Assembly: GCA_021397835.1 (NCBI GenBank)
Contig: JAJFZO010000731.1
Span: 744,001-808,000 of the forward strand
Direction: 5' to 3'
DNA: 64,000 nt
From: Moringa oleifera
Taxonomy: Eukaryota > Streptophyta > Magnoliopsida > Brassicales > Moringaceae
Below are positions 1 to 13,333 of the stretch, one piece after another (the first letter of the stretch is position 1; every line of letters begins with the position of its first letter). Position numbers and translations under genes: made by a program. The notes below the pieces were generated by a model that was not told where the DNA came from, did no database searches, and saw only the letters and a list, made by a program, of their open reading frames with translations.

Positions 1-821
1 ACAGAAACAGTAAGGAAAAAGCTAGATAAAGTTTTTGGACACGAGAGCTAATCACGTACAAGAGTATCCATACTTAAATTACGATGTGAAGCATCCCCTC
101 CTCATGCTTTACAAGAGACTGTCAAAGTAGTTTGGTGGCCACAACCTCAAGTCCTAGAATTACCAGTTTTGAGGCATCAACATGAACATAATGTGCATGT
201 TCCATTCTCAACCATTTTAGACAATAATAAAGTGGAGGAAAAGATACACTGATAAAAATGCATTCTTTTACATGATATATTTTTATCTTACAAAAATGCA
301 TTTCCTGTGAATAAGACATAATCTTACAAAGGGAATGAACTTGTAAGCTTAGCCCGAGGACTCTGAACTTACCTAGTGAACTACTACTACATCAGCATTC
401 AACTGAGTTGCTGTTAGGCCATCTTGCACTCTTCACTTTCGTTGCTAGCGTTTCTCGCTCACTCCTATGCTAGCATGTAGCATCCACAAGATAGAGCAAT
501 TTGATTGCTTCATCATAGATTCACTAAGCAAAACAAATTTAGTAAATGGAAATAAACAAATAAATATCACAGGTTGGGTAGGTGGAGTTTTGGATCCCTG
601 GTTTTCTTTGACTGATATTATAAATCAACAGGGGCCATTACAACTTAGATAATTAACAAAATTAAACTTTTGTAAGCCAGACATTCACAAAAAGAGCTTA
701 CAACTTGTCTTACTACCATATCAAAAGAGGATTCCTGCTTGCCCCATTCACAAAGTCAAGTTATGTCACCGAGAGAAGTGGTTCATCCAAGCTCCGTCAC
801 CGAGAGAACTGGTTCATCAAA
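1..821. other. Region downstream of UNG; no gene seen
   Basis: Only short open frames without recognisable domains occur here. The part next to 822 probably contains the UNG 3' UTR, since UNG is transcribed leftward and ends at 822. I see no RNA gene or mobile-element ends. Confidence 0.5.
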
Positions 822-2513
822 TCAAAGCTGCCAATCTATGGGGAGAATTCCCATTTTCTCCAAAAGCTGGTTTGTGCGAGAAAAATGCCTGCCCATGTCA
901 GCAACTAAAGCATAAATGTGAAGTTTCTAGCATTCACAACAAACTTAATCTGGTCTGCCTGGATTATGAATTAATGTGGAACCAAAACTGAACATGTCAA
1001 AGGTATGTTTTTCCAGCAGAACAGAAGACAGAAGGAAAGTAATCAACTTAAAGCACAAACCATTACATTAGGAATACAGATCAAAATATCATTTCTCTTG
1101 ATTGTACCATTAATTGCCTATATCCTGCATCAGCCAATCACAATGCGCTTCAAATTGAATGTGTAGTTACCATATGCTTAGTTCCCTAATGCACAAACAT
1201 ACTTCAATTATAGATACATTTCATGGTCATACTTATTGATCAGTTTACAGATGAGATCAAAACTGATCAACTCGGGAATTAGAAATCACTTCTGGACAAC
1301 TGACATGAGGAAAGATATTAACAACTGTCAAGGCACAAACCACTTCTTAAAACCATGAAAAACACTGGAATATCTAATACAGTAATCTGAGAAAATTTTC
1401 ATATCTTCATGGAACTATATCATTCTTGTCTTTCAAGTAACTAGTAAATGAACTTCAAAACTTCTAGACAACTTTGCCACATAATCCTGCCCCAAAACTT
1501 TTTTTTTTTTTTTTGCCTCTGTTGAAACAGTGAACATTAACACTCTCGCCTACAAGACGCAATCTAAACTGACATTTTTGAGAAATGCTGGATGGTATGG
1601 GACCGCAGAGGTGCAGAACCGCCATTATATACACAACACAAAATATTAGATATTTAGTTTCTGTTCTATCCTACTCATACAACTCAGGAAGAGCCAATAA
1701 CTACTGATCGACATTATTTTCCCAAGGCTTCTCCTGCTAAAGTTTTATATGTGAGTACGATAGAAAAGGATAATCCGAGTAACAACTATAATTGACTTAT
1801 CAACTTAATCCAAGTCAGCTATCAAGGTATAAATGAATATTCTCCATAGCCTGCATGTATCCTTTTGTGTTTGCAAGTGAACATATGTTTCTCATTTAGA
1901 TGACTAACCTGCAGCCAAAAAAACCTCTGTTTGCAGACAAACCAGAAGGATGTGCTGCTTTGAGTATATGATGTTTTTTCTCATTAATCAACCTGCAAAA
2001 CATCTTCCTCATAAGTACAGTCACCATATACAGCCCTCAAATATCCATCATGAAAATCAAATCTTTTCAAAGGATAATTGGATAATTAATAAATTGATTC
2101 CCATGTCTATGCCACAATTTCTCCATATTATTCACGATATTTGTTGCGTTTTTGCGCAACACAAATTTTAAGTTAGCTTTTCCTAAACTGCCAGAAAGCT
2201 ACAACAAAGTGGAACCGGCAAATAGTATCCTGAAGGATTTGACATACAAAAAACTTACACGATAGGCCTAAAATTTACTGCATTTGTTTCTTTCTGATTA
2301 AGTACTTGTTAGGCCAACCTATATTACTTGCTTGGTACCAGTGTTGAGCATGGGTATGTGCCAACCAGTGGGCTCATCCACTTGCTGTAGATTTTTCCAT
2401 TGATATGTAGTGTATGGTAGCACTAACCTTCTGAATGTAACGAAGTGAAAAGTCTAAATGACACAAAGGCCATGCATATGCAAGCAAAGAACAAAAACAT
2501 GCTAATGTTCTGA

Positions 2514-2552
<39 letters not shown>

Positions 2553-3146
2553 ACGAGAGAGATGTTTCTTGATGGAAATTTTATAATTTTCTGGACAATT
2601 AGGGATCCATCCATAGTATTTAGCACCCATAAAACTTCATCCCGCAGAAAACCGAGCTCAAAAGAACAGATAAACCTGCATTTTTCTTGAGCAGAATTTC
2701 CCCAAAGGAGGAAAACAACTCCTTCCCTCTTTTCTGAAATACTTGCAATAACAGCATTAGTAAATTGCTCCCATCCTTTCTTCGCATGAGAGTTAGCCTG
2801 GTGATTCCTAACTGAAAAATAAAAACTGAATAGTTTACAATAATTGTAGATTGGAATCAAAGGAAAACTTTGCTACCCTAGAAGCAACAGTAAATGGAAC
2901 AGCATAAAAGCACGAAGCCCCTTTTGGCCACCAAACCACCACCTTAAATTTTAGTATGATATCACTGCTATCCTCAAAGAGAAGATTCTCTGCAAAACAA
3001 TATTATTGATACACAATATGATCCCACCAGATGCTTTGCTTACATCCAACATCTAATTCTTGAGTAACCACTCTTCAAACAAATTTACTTAAAATAATCA
3101 GGAAGGCAATAACAAGTAGTTAGAACATTTTTCTCCAGTGATCTGC

Positions 3147-3179
<33 letters not shown>

Positions 3180-6100
3180 GTGCTAATCAGTGTTAACATA
3201 CTAATCACTAAGGGGGAGGAGGTATTCTTACTCCTTATAACCATTAGTAGGTATCATTTCTTTGTCATTCCTAAATGCAAGCATGAGGTAAATACCCATG
3301 AGAAGCCTCACAGGTGTCCACTCATGGACTGAGCATTCCAAGATTTGTTACCACGTCACACAACAAATCACTTATCACTTAAGTATCTGAGAGAGCTTGG
3401 AAGCCGTTTTGGAATCACTAAAACAGGGAAGATGAAGTGCAAGTCAAGAGAAGTGAAAAAAAGGCAGAAACTGACAAGAACATATAGATTTTTATGTCAA
3501 GATGGAGACCAGCTGTTTCACACCAATTACAGAGATCAATTTACTGCATTACAAATTTGAGATAAAATTCTTAACAATTATTTTCAGTGGACAAACATTT
3601 CAAGCACTTTATGGAATTGGTTTGAACTATTTTCTGAAAACATGGCTCTTTAAGCGACCTGTGTCTTGTGATAAAATACTGAAATTATATATGGAAAGTT
3701 TCAATCTACCAGGTACGGTCCATACTAAATTAAAAAGGAGCAAGTTGCTAGGTGCATTGCTCTTCTGCAACTTTGACATGATCCTCAAAGATGTTGAGGT
3801 TTAGCATGGCATAGACAATACTAGGATTTAGGAACGCCACACGTTAACTAATCAGATTTCTAGGCTACATAGGACAAGGATAAGAACTTGCATTCATCCT
3901 CGATGATCAGAGGTTTGAATACACCACAGTATTCCAAGAAGTGGTTTGACTTTTAGATCCTTTGAGTCAACTCTTTATGGAAATTCCAATACACCATGCA
4001 CAGGCACGCAACTGGAAATATGCTTTTTTTCTTTTTTCTTTGCACCAATTAGAGTTTTAGTCCACTAAGTTAGCCCAGAGCAAATACTCATTAACTTTTA
4101 GAGCCATGAGGGACCTATGTACAAAACAAACCCTCAACGACCCAGGCAACGTGGAATCAAATGTTTATGCATTATTACTTTTGACAAATTAGAGATTTAA
4201 ATCCATTGATTTGCTCTCAATGAGTATCGTGATTTCAAAGTCATAGATACGTAGCTGACTCTGAGTAATTCTACTATGTGATGCATAAAGTGGAATCAAA
4301 TCAATAATAATATTGATAGCCAAAATTCAGACTTTGACTACTAAAGAAAATGAAGAAAAGAAAACATACAATTGCCCTTCAAGTGCGAAGTTATAAATGA
4401 TATATCAGCTAGGCTCTAACTACTAGAACCCACTTAAGAAGAAAGGATACAAGTGGGATTAACCATGCCCAATTCTGCCTAATTGATTAGAAGTTAATTT
4501 AATCTTAATAATAAAAATTTTATCTTACACTTGATAACTTAAAAGTTTCATTCCATTTGTAAGAAGAACAGCTAATAACTTGTTCAGAATTCAGAATTTT
4601 AAATCATAGTGGCTTCTCTGTAAAGAATTCCACATGATGTAAAACTTCAGAAAACATGAGTATAGCATTACTTGAGAGACCCATACTCTTACTATTTCAG
4701 GTTTCAGCTTAATATAGGAGAGATGGAATACACATAATTAAATTTACCAAACTACACCAAACTGCTGCCAAAGGAAAGGTCAAACATACTCCCAATAACA
4801 AAAAGTTTCATAACACTAATAACTCCACAGCTTCATGTAGGCCAAAGCCCAGAAGGTTACTCAAACCCAGTTAGTATCAATCAAGAAACAAACAAGGTGC
4901 AAAAGCAGTGTCAGTGAGGCACTTGATTCCACAAGACAATAATCAAATATCCAAAACAGTTTATCTGTAATTTTCAGTGAGGGTGTTGCAATAATTTTGT
5001 CAGATCTGGGATGTAAAACTAATGAGCTGAACTTAATGTTTTCTTTGGCCAGATTAGCAACTTATTGTGAGTATACTGATTCAAAAACAAATTGAAAAGT
5101 GGAGCTCCTTGTCTTCTCTAAATGTTTAGGGTTTTATTCCTGTCAAACATTTTATCTCCCCCCTCCTCTTCATTCATAATTCGATCAACTTCGTTGAAGC
5201 ACATGAAAGCCTCCAATTCCCTTTTTTGTTGTATAATGGTCAAGAGTTGCTAGAGACTTCAATATTCTTGATTCCTAGATAAGGAACTTTGGGCTTTATA
5301 TTAATATTATAATTTCCCAGGAGTTTCTGGACTTAATCTAGTAAATCTATTCAGATACCTGCTATCAAATCAAACTTTATTAAATCTGAACACAACATGT
5401 TACATAAAATAGACTACATTCTGATTGCTATAATGCTTCTCTACTTAGGAATTCTTATGTTCTTTAGAGCTCTATCAGCTATTTTATATTCACTGGTTGT
5501 TTCTGATAATTCTGGTTTGGATGCCCCTTTTCATTTTCCTAATCTGCTCCACATATCTCTTAATCAGATTATTTCATATGTGTATTAGGCGTAAAGCTTA
5601 TAGATAACTCTCTTTGCAACATAAGAGTATAACTGCCAGCAACTTATTCAAATCTGATTTCTCATACTAGTTTCAGCAACTTATCAGCAAAAGGCTAATT
5701 CTTATAAATTTGTTCTTTGACAGGGAAACTTTTTAAAAACCTGAGCTTCAATAGTGTATCAACTTCAAAAACCTAGAAGAAAAGTAAATAAGCTCCAACT
5801 ATAAGCTGGCTCAAAAGGAGAAGCATAAAATTTTCTTGTTGCTTCTAAAGTTGATGAAAGATACCTGTAAGAACAGTGTTGAGCAAGAGAACACCCTACA
5901 ACAAAGTAAGCTTTACATCAGCCAACATGTAAAGAAGGAAGAAAAGAAGCATCTCAACTAATCCTATTATATATCCTATATTCAATAAAGTTGCCTCTTA
6001 GAATAGCTCCAGCATAAAACCAAACGAAATTGAAAATGAAGGATGTTGACTGCATATGCTAATTCAAGAAGGTACTAATTTTATGAAACATCTTCTAAAG

Positions 6101-7575
6101 CCTGCATAATCTAAGGCTTGTATACATTGGAAGAACTTAAATGTTATGCAGGAAGAAACATCTTCTAGTCTTTCTTGCCAATTGTCACCATGCTACCCTA
6201 TACAGCAAAACAATCAAGAGGAGTAAGAAGCTTGCTTATGTAAACCCTTGAGTTCTCACCCTTCTCTTCAAAGGCAACACCTGTAAACTTGGGTGCTTCA
6301 AAAGCCTTGCATCCACAGAAGAAAACTTAAAAGTTGCCTGGTAAAGAACATCTAGAATTAAGAAAGACACTAATTTTACCGTGCTCCCCATTTAGCTGGA
6401 AAAGTTAGAGACTTAAGCTTCTGGCCTCCCACTAACTTAAAACGTCTGCCATCTCTTCAAGGGCAATAGTTTTTGCATGATTCTCAATTAAAGCAGAAAC
6501 ATGCATTCTCTTGTCTGATGGTAAAATCATTGAATTAACAAGCAAAAAGCGCATGCTCATATCTTGGGGCACACGCTTCATGCAAATACCAGAGGCAGGA
6601 CCTAGACCATCTTCCAAGACCTCAATTTGGTGGGACCATAATTTGGAAGTGCTCCTTCACCTAATTGAAACACTGTTGTCCATAAGTAGTTGCTAAAGTG
6701 TGATCCCGACCTCCCAATCGTTCCTTAGGGTAAGTTCATGACTACTAAAAATAGAATTTACTTGGTAAGTTTAATCATGAGATATGCAGTAGCTTTGCCA
6801 TAGGGACAGGAACAAGCCAAGGTAAGCTTTATCAACATTCAAACTCAGCCCCACTTAAAGATAAAAAGTTCAAGCTTGATGAACATTCAGACACTTTTTT
6901 GAATGAAACTAAAATAGATGTAGTGAGTACCAGTTAGAAAGATGAGGAAAGAGGGATACACAGTCGTGTCCTCAAAAACTGCATGTTTCTAGCAACTTTA
7001 CATTAGGTCTATTGCTCAATAACTGAAGAACATAGCAGCAGCAGATATCATAACGGTTAAGAACAATGCAACCAATGAGACCGAACAACCTAAATAGACA
7101 TTTTTAGACTCCACAGAATTTTTCTTTTGTGTTCCCCTAATTGACATCATATATACAAAATTATTATAACAATTTTAACATGATTAGGAGCAGGAAGCAT
7201 AATAAAAATATTTTGCTAAAAAAGAAATCCAATCTTTTCAAGATCAACATAGACAATGTAGAATCAAGCTAGCAACAGCTTTGTTTAGGTAAAATATATA
7301 TTTTGCTTATAAATCATTGCTCATATAATTTTTAGAGAAATAACAGAAGTAGAAAAAAAAAAATTGGGGCAAGAAGAATATTATGTTCAAATGATTATCG
7401 AACAAAAGGAATACGATATAATTCCATCATTTAAATAGGATGAACTTTCACCTGTACAGCCCATTTCTCTAGATTTCCATGAGATGGAATGGAACAGCCA
7501 AGATCTTGCTTAAGTTCCTTAAATATATTCATCAGACTAGGAGGTAGCTTCACTCCTTCTGGCACAGAAAATGAC

Positions 7576-7612
<37 letters not shown>

Positions 7613-8821
7613 ACCAGAAAAAAATAATAATAATAATAAATAGAAGGATGCAGAGATAGGTATCTAACAAGGAACCAAAGGAAACAGAACAAAGAAAAGG
7701 AACTAAGCATTGAATAGCACCTCCAATCTCGAGCAACAGAGAAAACTAGACTTGAAACAAAGGGATGCTTATCTTGGAATTTTCATACAGAAGTACAGAT
7801 TTACAAGCATATACCCACTATGATATAAAATGTTGTGAAGCTTTTAAATGACTGAATATGGAACCAAATAAACATTTAACTCAGCCACAGGAAAGCTCCT
7901 CTAGTTACTTAGACATACTACAACTAACAATTGGAGTATTTCTCCATTCAATAGAATGTAGATCCACTAGTTTCTATACCCTTTCCTTTTTCAAATAAAA
8001 ATGAAGATAACCCCAGTTTAACCTTTTTCTGGCTTCTCTGACCAAACAAACAAATAAACAGAGGGGAGGAACAAAAAGAGCCAAAAAAAAAAAAAAGGCC
8101 GCCAAACAAACACCTGTCCAAGAATAACAGCCTTAACTCTGTCAAATGGGGTAGCATTGAGAGCATTGAAAATCAAATGCTGTGGTGGATATATCGGCAC
8201 ACCACCACTGCATATTTCCGTTTCCACGAACTTGCTCAAGTTCTTCGCATACTCCTTATGCAGCTCTCCCGGTAGCGCTTGCAGCCATGTCTCCTCAACC
8301 AACAGCTCCTCTAGTCTCACATACCCAGCTCCCTCATCTACAAAGCATATCACAACTTCCAGTTGTTTCAAAAGAAAGCTAACCAGAAACGAAAGAAAGA
8401 GAAGAAAGCACACAGCAAGAAACGGAAAACCCTAGAAATGAGAATGAAGACCTTTGGCCTTGGAGATTCTTTGACGACAGATACTGAGATTTCGCTTCGC
8501 TTTGGCAAGAAACTTGTTGAATTCGATGCGCGATATTTGGTCAGGGCTGAGGGCGGAAGGGTCGGAGTCAGGTGTGGCGGAGATGATGGTTTTCGACAGC
8601 AGCGATGAAACCTTGGTGTCCGAGGAGGGCGATAGTTTGGGGCGCTTGGCCGGTTGGAAGATGTCTGTTAGGGTTCTGAAGGAAGCCATTAGGACTCTGC
8701 TGCCTCCGGCAAACAGGTTTTTTGGCGGGAAAAGATCAGAGGAAGCGAAAGAAAGCTGTCCTATGCAGCAGCTCCTCTTGGCGGGACTGGAGGGAACACG
8801 AACGAACCCCGAGGCCATCAT
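822..8821 (-). CDS. UNG: Uracil-DNA glycosylase, family 1 (UNG), seven exons
   Basis: Removes uracil from DNA to start base-excision repair; plant UNG acts in organelles and/or the nucleus. Exons read 8821-8452, 8337-8114, 7610-7452, 5895-5865, 2811-2676, 1992-1909 and 888-822. All junctions are GT-AG, the phases agree, and the total is 1071 nt (356 aa). Family motifs in order: water-activating [18 protein letters not shown] (Asp199, just after the exon 2/3 junction), [10 protein letters not shown] (about 256-263), [22 protein letters not shown], and the DNA-clamping [13 protein letters not shown] (His321), ending in IDWQL. The first 100 residues are poorly conserved, Ser/Arg/Phe-rich and lack a globular motif, fitting an organelle-targeting leader. 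I chose the first of two adjacent Met codons; the second is equally possible. Intron 4, between 2812 and 5864, is over 3 kb. MULE-A sits 488 bp upstream of the start codon. Confidence 0.93.
2514..2550. repeat. Compound microsatellite (GT)n(GA)n in a UNG intron
   Basis: An uninterrupted run of GT dinucleotides passes into GA dinucleotides. It lies in the UNG intron between the 2676-2811 and 1909-1992 exons. Likely length-polymorphic. Confidence 0.9.
3147..3171. repeat. (AT)n microsatellite in the largest UNG intron
   Basis: A pure AT dinucleotide run inside the roughly 3-kb UNG intron 4. Confidence 0.9.
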
Positions 8822-9300
8822 TTGGTAGGACCGAAGGACCTGCTTCTTGTTATGTCACATATTAATGGTTTAAAAATTTTATTAATATTATAAATTATTA
8901 AAGTATTTAAACAAATATTTTTTAAAAAATAAATAATTATTTTAAAATATATTTTAATTGTAAATTAAATTTTATTATTTAAAAATGATAAAATAAATTT
9001 TAGTTTTTTATTAATATCAAAATAAACTTCCAAACTTGATCGCAAAAAATCAATGTTAAAGTCATAATAATATTTTTTTACAGAAAAAGAAATTAATTTT
9101 CTATTTCCATATTTTTATACTTTTTTAAAGGTCAAAACTTTTCAGTTTTTCTCTTTTATTATTATTTTTTTGCTTGTTAATAGTCTAATAACTAAGTTAA
9201 TCAATGACACCAAGACTAAGCTTAAAAGAAGAAGCACGTAGCTTTGGAGCACCATGAGAAGGCAGAGCATTTGCTTGTCGTAGCATGAGGAGCTTTTGAG
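8822..9300. promoter_or_regulatory. Remaining UNG upstream region, AT-rich
   Basis: Between the UNG start codon and the MULE-A target duplication. The first tens of bases are of mixed composition and probably include the UNG 5' UTR; from about 8870 it becomes strongly AT-rich. I see no clear TATA box and no open frame of interest. The promoter is inferred from position only. Confidence 0.35.
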
Positions 9301-9309
9301 AAGAACTTA
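9301..9309. repeat. Left 9-bp target-site duplication of MULE-A
   Basis: Reads AAGAACTTA, directly before the element's GAGGAAATT end. It matches AAGAAGCTA at 17312-17320 at 7 of 9 positions. Nine base pairs is the duplication length typical of Mutator-like elements, and the two mismatches fit an old insertion. Confidence 0.75.
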
Positions 9310-9784
9310 GAGGAAATTATTAAAATTGACATCCTGCCACATTTTTTTTACAAAAATATTTTTTTTATTAAGTTAGTTTTTTTAGCATTTATATGTATTG
9401 GAGAGACAAAAATATCTTTGTAAAAGATAATGACACACTTAAAATTAAAATAACTTAAAATTTGAGGAGATTTATCTGAATATTCCCTTTTTGAGGTCTT
9501 TCTCTTTTCGAGCTCTGTCTTTTTTCACTCTTTGTTTTAGTTTTTTTCTTCCCACTTTTGTATCCAAAATCCAAAGAAGAAATCGAAGGTAGTCATTGAT
9601 ATTTTTGCCTAATTATCCTGAACAGAGAAGAAAGCTTGTGTTTTTCATAGCATATTTCTCAAGCTCATATTTTTTACAACATATTTGTCTTCAAAATCAG
9701 AACGTGCTCAAATGGATGAAAAAGGTGACAAGTATACCTTTGAACAACAATATAGCTTAAATATAATTTGTACCCTCCGTTATA

Positions 9785-9935
9785 TATGTGAATATATGTG
9801 TTTGAAAATCGTGTCTTACTTGGTTTATCGTAACATCATTGTGAAACTCACACCTTATCTTATAAAATCATGACAAGTTTATAAAATCGTGCTAATAAAA
9901 TTGTAACAAGTTTATGTAATTGTGCTTGGTAATTT
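9785..9935 (+). repeat. Phased AATCGTG/TCGTAAC motif cluster before the MULE-A transposase
   Basis: Several copies of a core resembling AATCGTG or TCGTAAC, partly decayed to ATTGTAAC or AATCATGAC, lie about 20 bp apart on the plus strand. They end just upstream of the TTGCAG that precedes the transposase ATG at 9961, so the cluster probably lies in the leader intron or promoter. The matching cluster in MULE-B is at 29285-29480 on the opposite strand. Confidence 0.6.
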
Positions 9936-9960
9936 GAAATGTTTTCTACGGCATTGCAGA

Positions 9961-12643
9961 ATGCGGATAATTATAACTTACAATGGTGAGTGGTCTGAGT
10001 TCAGTGGTAGTTTTAAGTATATTGGCAAAGTTATCAAAACCAAAGGATATGTTGTTCGAAAGGGTTTGACATATGTGCAGTTGTTGGATTTGGTTAAATA
10101 TTGTGTGGAGGCTGATTTCTCTAATACTAATATTATACTGCATACCATAGTAAGTTCTGAAAAAAAACTGCTGTCAAAATTGAGTTAATGAATGATGATG
10201 ATGTTGAGTTTATATTGTACGATAACAGCATAGTTTTTCATGTGATTGTTGATTTAATGGAGAGAAATTTTGTTGAGAATAGACAAAGTTCATGTGAAGA
10301 ACAAATCAATCCTCTTAATTCTTGTTTTGGGAGTAATCTAACTACCAAATTAGATGTTCATGCCATCGAACCATTCTTCCATAGTGATACTCTCCTTGAC
10401 ACTCAGCATACTAATGAGATCCATACAAATGAGAACAACTTGAATGAACGGATGGACTATGATATTGGGTATGAAGACCCAATCATGAAAACTCAACCTA
10501 CTGAACCTACCAGTGAAGATCATTGTAAACCTATTCCAGAAGCAGAACCTGATAATGAAGAATTGAATGAGAACTTATGTCCTGTCCCACCTTATGTCTC
10601 AATTACATGTCTGAAAGTACATGATAATTTAACTGATGGTATTGTCAGATAGTATAGTATGTTAGGTGCTGAATTATACGATCTAGCATCAACTTCTACT
10701 GTGACTCCAATTAACACCCTTGCTAGAGGCAGTTTTTCCCAAACAAAAAAAAGTTGAAGTAATTTCTAGGTGTGCTTGCTTTAACTGAGAACTTTAAATT
10801 TAGAGTCGTTAGGTCTAACAAATTAATATTTGAGATTGCTTGTAGAGAAAAAAAATTTTATATGAAAGATTCGTGCTATGAGAGTTACATAAGGACAATT
10901 CTTCCAAATTAGAAGGTGTGATTTGACACACACTTGCACAGTTGAAGAGTTGCATCAACGGCATCGACAAGCAAGTTCTACCGTTATTAAAGAAATTATG
11001 GCTCAAAGGTTGTCTAATAATGCTAGAATTATTAAGCTAAAAGACATCATAAGTGATATGAAAGAACTCTAAGGCATACAAATTTTATATAATAAAGCTT
11101 GGAAGGCTAAAGAGTATACATTGTCTCTTACATATGGTGACCCAACTGAGTCATATCAATAATTACCATCATACTGCAGCATTTTACAAACAATTAATCC
11201 GAGAACTAAGACTCACATATGCATTGAAGATGAAATTAATCGATTTAAGTATTTTTTTTATGGTTCTTGGACAATCATTGAGGGGGTTTCATTTAATAAT
11301 CAAACCAGTCATTGCTATCGATGCTACTCACCTAAAAGGAAAGTTTCACGGTATAATGTTTGTAGTGGTGTGCAAAGATGGGAATGAACAGATATATCCA
11401 CTAGCATTCGGTTATGGTAACTCTAAGAACTATGAAGCATGGGAGTGATTCTTACGACAGCTAAAAGAAGCTGTAGGTTTGGTTAAGAACTTGGTTATTA
11501 TATCAGATCATCATGCCAGTATTGTAAATGGCATCGCAAAGGTCTTTCCTAATTTTTGTCATGGTTTATGTTTGTAGCATATGACCCAAAATATAAAGAA
11601 TAAATTTAAGAGGGAAGAGGCATGTAAGATATTTTATCATGCAGTTAAAGCATATCGAGAATTTTAATTTAATAAATTGATGACTGAGTTATAGGCTAAT
11701 CACCCTAAAGCCTTCGAATATATCATGAAGAAAGATCCGAGAAAATGGTCACTTGTATATTGTCCTCGAAGACGATATCAACTCATGACCACTAATATAG
11801 CCGAGAGCTTGAATTCGTGTCTCCGATTTGCTCGCGAGTTGCCTGTGAATACTCTATTGAAATTCATTCGAGACATGATGCAACATTGATTTTTTGATCG
11901 ACTCAAGAAAGCTAAAGTTTGGAGGCCACAACTAACAAAATGGGTTCACTTATTAATGACTGAGAGACAAAAAGTTTCATTATGAATGACAGCTTTCCAA
12001 TGTTGATTGAAATGTATTTTCAGTTAAGCACAAGTGGCAATTGTGAATCTTATTGAACGTACTTGCACTTATAGGGAGTTTTAAGCTGATCTTTTGTCAT
12101 GTACACATGCACTAGCAGCTTCAAGATGACATTAATTGCTTTGTTGGTAATATTCTTATTATTTGTTATGATTTCTTGCATTAACTTCACAAATTATGTA
12201 TTTTTTACAAGGAACGTAATATTAACTTCATCACTCTTTGCTCTAACTACTACAAATAGGATCAATTAGTAGCAGCATATGCTAAGTCGATATATCCAGT
12301 TAATGATAAGTTTGATTGGGATGTACCTGAAGAAGTCAGAAGAGTTGTGGTATTACCATCAAATAATGGTAAGTCAGCAGGGCATTCGAAAAAACGGAGA
12401 ATATCCTCTGGTGGGGAAAAGACGTGCCAAAAGAAATGCTCTAGATGCATGTAATATGGACATAATCAATTAACGTGCTTTAATCCACAGTATTATGATG
12501 GAGTTAGCCATTCTTGATCGTCTAATGTGCCTGATCAGTTACGTCATAAATGTAATAATTGTGATGAAATCGGGCATAATTAACAAACTTGTTTAATACC
12601 TCTCAATTCAAATTTACTAAATGATGACACAATTAACTTATGA
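9961..12643 (+). pseudogene. Degenerate MuDR-type transposase of MULE-A
   Basis: Collinear with the transposase of MULE-B from the first codons (MRIIITYNGEWSE) through the DDE region (VIAIDATHLKGKFHG near 11310), the SWIM zinc-finger remnant (near 12055) and the second exon with zinc-knuckle remnants (12440-12600). It is disabled by many in-frame stops, for example TAA at 11160 (Gln in MULE-B), TGA at 11446 (Trp) and TAG at 11575 (Trp), plus small frameshifts. Most changes are G:C to A:T transitions. The donor of the last intron is also lost (GT to AT near 12127). The stop equivalent to that of MULE-B is at 12641-12643. Confidence 0.88.
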
Positions 12644-12769
12644 TAATCATAATGTTTTTGATTATATTGTTGATTTTAAACTTATTTTTTATTACTGATT
12701 GGTATACAATTTGAGAAACTTTTAAGTTTTTATATGGTCTTAATTGTCGTGTGCATGTCAATTTATATA

Positions 12770-13200
12770 ATGTTGGCAATGTTGGCAATGCATTTCACGC
12801 CCTAAATAGTAAATTGTGCATTCAATTCGCGTCTTTAACAATAAATCATACCATTAATTCGTGCCTTCATTTTGCACTTTCGATAGTGAATCGTGCATTC
12901 AATTCGCGCTTTTAAAATAAATCATATCTTTAATTCGTGCCTTCATTTCACACGTTATAATAGTGAACCATGCAGTAAATTCGTGATTCAATAGTAATTC
13001 GTACCCTTAATTCTCGCCTTTATTCACAACTTCAATGATGAATCATGTAGTAAATTTGCGTCTTTAATAGGAATTCATACCTTTAATTTGTACCTTTATT
13101 CGCACTTTCAATAGTGAATCATGGAGTAAATTCGCGCCTTTAATAAGAAATCGTACATTGATTGATTTCATATCTTTAATTCACAACAGTAAATTCTAAG
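12770..13200 (+). repeat. Phased TTCGTGCC/TTCGCGCC motif cluster, MULE-A
   Basis: Downstream of the transposase remnant and before the end of the converging ULP1-like pseudogene. Repeats of about 20 bp with a TCGTGCC, TCGCGCC or TCGTACC core, many decayed at the CpG (CATACC, TTGTACC). The motif reads in the direction of the transposase gene. It corresponds to 25835-26430 in MULE-B. Confidence 0.7.
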
Positions 13201-13333
13201 CACGAGTTAGATGATCAAACAGACAGTATAACAAATTTTATTTTTATTAACAAAAAGGAACAGTATATATAATTTTTAAATATATATATAGAAATAATAC
13301 ATTGTATGAAAAGAATAAAAAAATAACAAATTA

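Noticed and set aside
2423..2860. 145-codon minus-strand open frame taken as a separate gene
   Set aside because: Its middle is UNG exon 5 (2811-2676); the rest is intron readthrough including the microsatellite.
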